A stretch of DNA of 29,685 nt from Chara braunii (lineage: Eukaryota; Streptophyta; Charophyceae; Charales; Characeae), in assembly GCA_003427395.1 (NCBI GenBank), contig BFEA01001002.1:266314-295998 (forward strand), read 5' to 3'. Under the pieces are notes generated by a model that saw only the letters and a program-made list of their open reading frames with translations, was not told the origin of the DNA and ran no database searches. Within the stretch, counting starts at the first letter, position 1; the number at the start of each line of letters is the position of its first letter. The translations under genes and the position numbers were made by a program. Below are positions 27,773 through 29,685 of this stretch, piece by piece.

Positions 27773-28645
27773 TCAATCTTGAGCCATCTGGCGCTTTCCT
27801 TTCAATTCATCCTTTTCATAGCGGGCAACGATTTGAGGAGCGGTCTGCATCAATTCCTCCCGAGTAAACCAGCGGTCCTCTTTCGGATCCGTGTGATGTC
27901 TGAAGTGGACACGAAACTGCAGTTTTGGCTTTGGAGGACGTCCCCTTCCTGGAGGCTTATGAACGGGCATCTCCCTGTGGTCGACGATATCATCGATGTC
28001 GACTTCTCCGTCCATGGTTGGGGGCAGCATTGACCGACGAGAGGGAAACTGATCAGTTTCCTCGAACGCAACGAGCTTAGAGGCGTGAAAGACAGGGTGA
28101 GTTCGGAGATGACCAGGGATACGGATGATATATGACAGACAATCAGGATCTGTCCCTACTACGTCTAGAACTTCCCAAGGCCCAAAGTACTGAGGCATGA
28201 GTTTGCGGGATATCCCGAACTCCTGTCCCAGTTCTGAAGACTTGACCCAGACTCTATCCCCAACCTGAAATGTAGAAGGGCGGCGGTGTCTATTCTCATA
28301 CTCTATCATTGCTGTCTGTGCCTTCTGCATGTGTTCTACAGCCTCCTGCATCTTCTGTTCATATCTATAGGCGAACTCCAAAGTGCCCGGGGTAGCAGTT
28401 GGCTGGTTGTCTGGAAGTAGGAAGTCTAAGGGCAGTCTAGGCCTGAATGTCAGTTGTAGACTGTTAGGACTTGTCCCGGTAGCACTGTGTACAGCGTTGT
28501 TATATAGACTGGCGACTAGAGCAAGTTTTTCGTCCCAGTCTACCTGATTGGGCTTGATGTAGTGCCTCAACAGGTGTTGCACAGCGCGGTTCATTTGTTC
28601 AGCCTGGCCATTAGCTTCTGGATGATTTCCAGAAGTCATCTGCAG
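27773..28645 (-). pseudogene. pol: gypsy-2 integrase C-terminal half and chromo-like tail
   Basis: From about 28645 the frame runs open to the stop at 27773. It starts with TSGNHPEANGQAEQMN, which holds the catalytic Glu (GQAE). It continues with a helical region (MQEAVEHMQKAQTAMIEYE), DRVWVKSSELGQEFGISRKL, then YFGPWEVLDVVG and PGHLRTHPVFHASKL. It ends in a chromodomain-like tail with FRVHF... RWFTREEL, a form of the aromatic/WEP pattern that directs chromoviruses to marked chromatin. Compared with gypsy-1 it is very well preserved. A one-base frame change near 28640 separates it from the core. Confidence 0.9.
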
Positions 28646-28991
28646 TTGCCTTCCACAATTCACTCGTGAACCTGACGTCCCTGTCACTGACTATTGACTT
28701 TGGCAGTCCAAAGTCTCTGACCCAGTTCTCTTTAAATAACCTGATCACGTACTCGGTCTTCGCTGTTTCTGGCATAGCTATTAATCTAGAAAACTTACTA
28801 AACCTATCCACGATGACAAAGATTTGTCTCATCCCACTCTTGCTGGTGACCAGCATATCCATGAAGTCCATGGACAAACTTTCACCCAGCCTTTCCGGAA
28901 TCGGAAGGGGCTTGAGCAGCCCAAGAGGAGCCTGAGTACGGGGCTTGTCTCTTTGGCATACTTGACAAGTTTCCACGTACAGCTGTTGCAT
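28640..28991 (-). pseudogene. pol: gypsy-2 integrase core
   Basis: The frame 28991-28611 begins QLYVETCQVCQRDKPRT, the C-x2-C half of the H2C2 zinc site. It continues LSMDFMDMLVTSKSG (first catalytic Asp), IFVIVDRFSKFSRLIAMP and KSIVSDRDVRFTSELW (second Asp). The catalytic Glu follows in the next frame. All three acidic residues are thus present, split only by frameshifts near 28985 and 28640. Integrase joins element cDNA to the chromosome. Host of origin unknown; damage looks recent. Confidence 0.9.
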
Positions 28992-29685
28992 ATTTCATCA
29001 TTGTGGGCCACCAGAACCGCTGCAGCAAGTTGGCTGCGGTCTTCTTGTACCCAAAATGGCTGGTGGCATCATGACACTCACCTAAAAACAAACTACGCAA
29101 AGACTCGCTATTTGGAACACACAAGCGTTTATTCCCTGCCTTCTCTAGGAACAACAATCCATTGACCAACTCAAACTCGGCGGAGGACTTCTTATCCTTC
29201 GCCTCAAGTCTGCGTATGATCTCAGACATAAACTGGTCCTGACGATAGGCTTCCACCAAAGACTGAGTAACATCGTCCGTCAGATCGAACTCAGTAATCA
29301 GCGCACCTGAGAAGTTTGGTCTGCGCGACAAGGCATCAGCAACCTTGTTGTATTCCCCTTTGAGATATTGAGGGTCAAAGTCATATTGCTCAATGACTTC
29401 GATCCAACGCTTGAGAGCATCTGAGAGTACCGGTTGTGTTCTCGTCCATCTCAGGGTTTGATGATCAGTCCGGAGGATGAAAAACCGCCCAAGGAGATAA
29501 TGTCTCCAATGGGTGAGAGCCTTGTACACCGCATAGAGTTCCTTCTCATAAGTGGACTTAGCCAACTTCTGAGACGGCATTTTCTTGGACATGTACTCTA
29601 CTGGCCTCAACTTTGGCCCCTCCTGCTGCGCAAGCACGGCGCCAATGCCATATTGGCTGGCATCCGTTGTGACTATAAACGGCTT
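28975..29685 (-). pseudogene. pol: gypsy-2 RNase H and H2C2 region (runs off edge)
   Basis: The frame enters from the right edge. It reads VTTDASQYGIGAVL (first acidic residue of RNase H), STYEKELYAVY (Glu), FILRTDHQTLRW (Asp) and NKVADALSRR (last Asp), so all four catalytic residues are kept. After a variable linker comes LFLGECHDATSHFGYKKTAAN, holding the two His (H-x4-H) of the integrase zinc site. A frame change near 28985 leads to the Cys pair. RT, protease and gag of this element would lie beyond 29685. Confidence 0.9.

Overview
The window looks like a heterochromatic, transposon-packed stretch of a green-lineage (streptophyte) nuclear genome. Two classes of evidence point there: Ty3/gypsy chromovirus-type retrotransposons, one primed by an initiator-Met-like primer binding site, and L1-type LINEs whose ORF2 ends in a zf-RVT zinc finger. 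A charophyte such as Chara is a plausible source, but that is a guess from style, not a match I could run. I see no convincing intact host gene, no rRNA or tRNA gene and no CRISPR array. Assembly gaps (a 70-N run at 13669-13738 and several single Ns) lie in repeats.

Layout. 1-4252: no recognised gene; a 46-bp tandem array (132-300), a possibly decayed coding stretch (400-1100) and two small inverted repeats. 4253-26348, minus strand: one old Ty3/gypsy element (gypsy-1), here reconstructed from both ends: 5' LTR 23996-26348, primer binding site 23982-23994, leader, gag from 22668, zinc knuckle/protease near 9.4-9.8 kb, reverse transcriptase, RNase H, integrase, polypurine tract near 4808 and a 3' LTR remnant 4253-4797. 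It is about 9 kb of original element spread over 22 kb, because six later insertions sit inside it: a solo LTR (6751-8122, 5-bp target duplication CTTAT), a 201-bp MITE (8602-8802, TTAA), a 5'-truncated LINE-1 (10412-12371, 15-bp target duplication), a short LINE-3 (about 13101-13626), a nearly 9-kb LINE-2 with both untranslated regions (13642-22566, 15-bp target duplication), and a 79-bp LINE-4 scrap (23778-23856, 16-bp target duplication). 26349-27349: nothing recognised. From about 27350 to the right edge: a second, younger gypsy element (gypsy-2), minus strand, with the start of its 3' LTR and a polymerase that keeps its visible catalytic residues and has only two frameshifts.

How it fits together. 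Gypsy-1 is the oldest layer and is dead: the protease Asp is replaced, the reverse-transcriptase YxDD segment is missing, and the first integrase Asp reads Asn. The LINEs share a 3' hairpin and three share a 3' end, so they belong to related families that repeatedly used this element as a target. LINE-2 landed in the target duplication left by LINE-3. LINE-2 is the most informative element: a repeat-built 5' region, an ORF1 of roughly 980 codons with a C-terminal region I cannot assign, and an ORF2 damaged by an 82-bp tandem duplication and a deletion that removes RT motif C. The two gypsy-1 LTR copies differ by inversion of an internal segment of about 0.2 kb, the oddest structural feature here.
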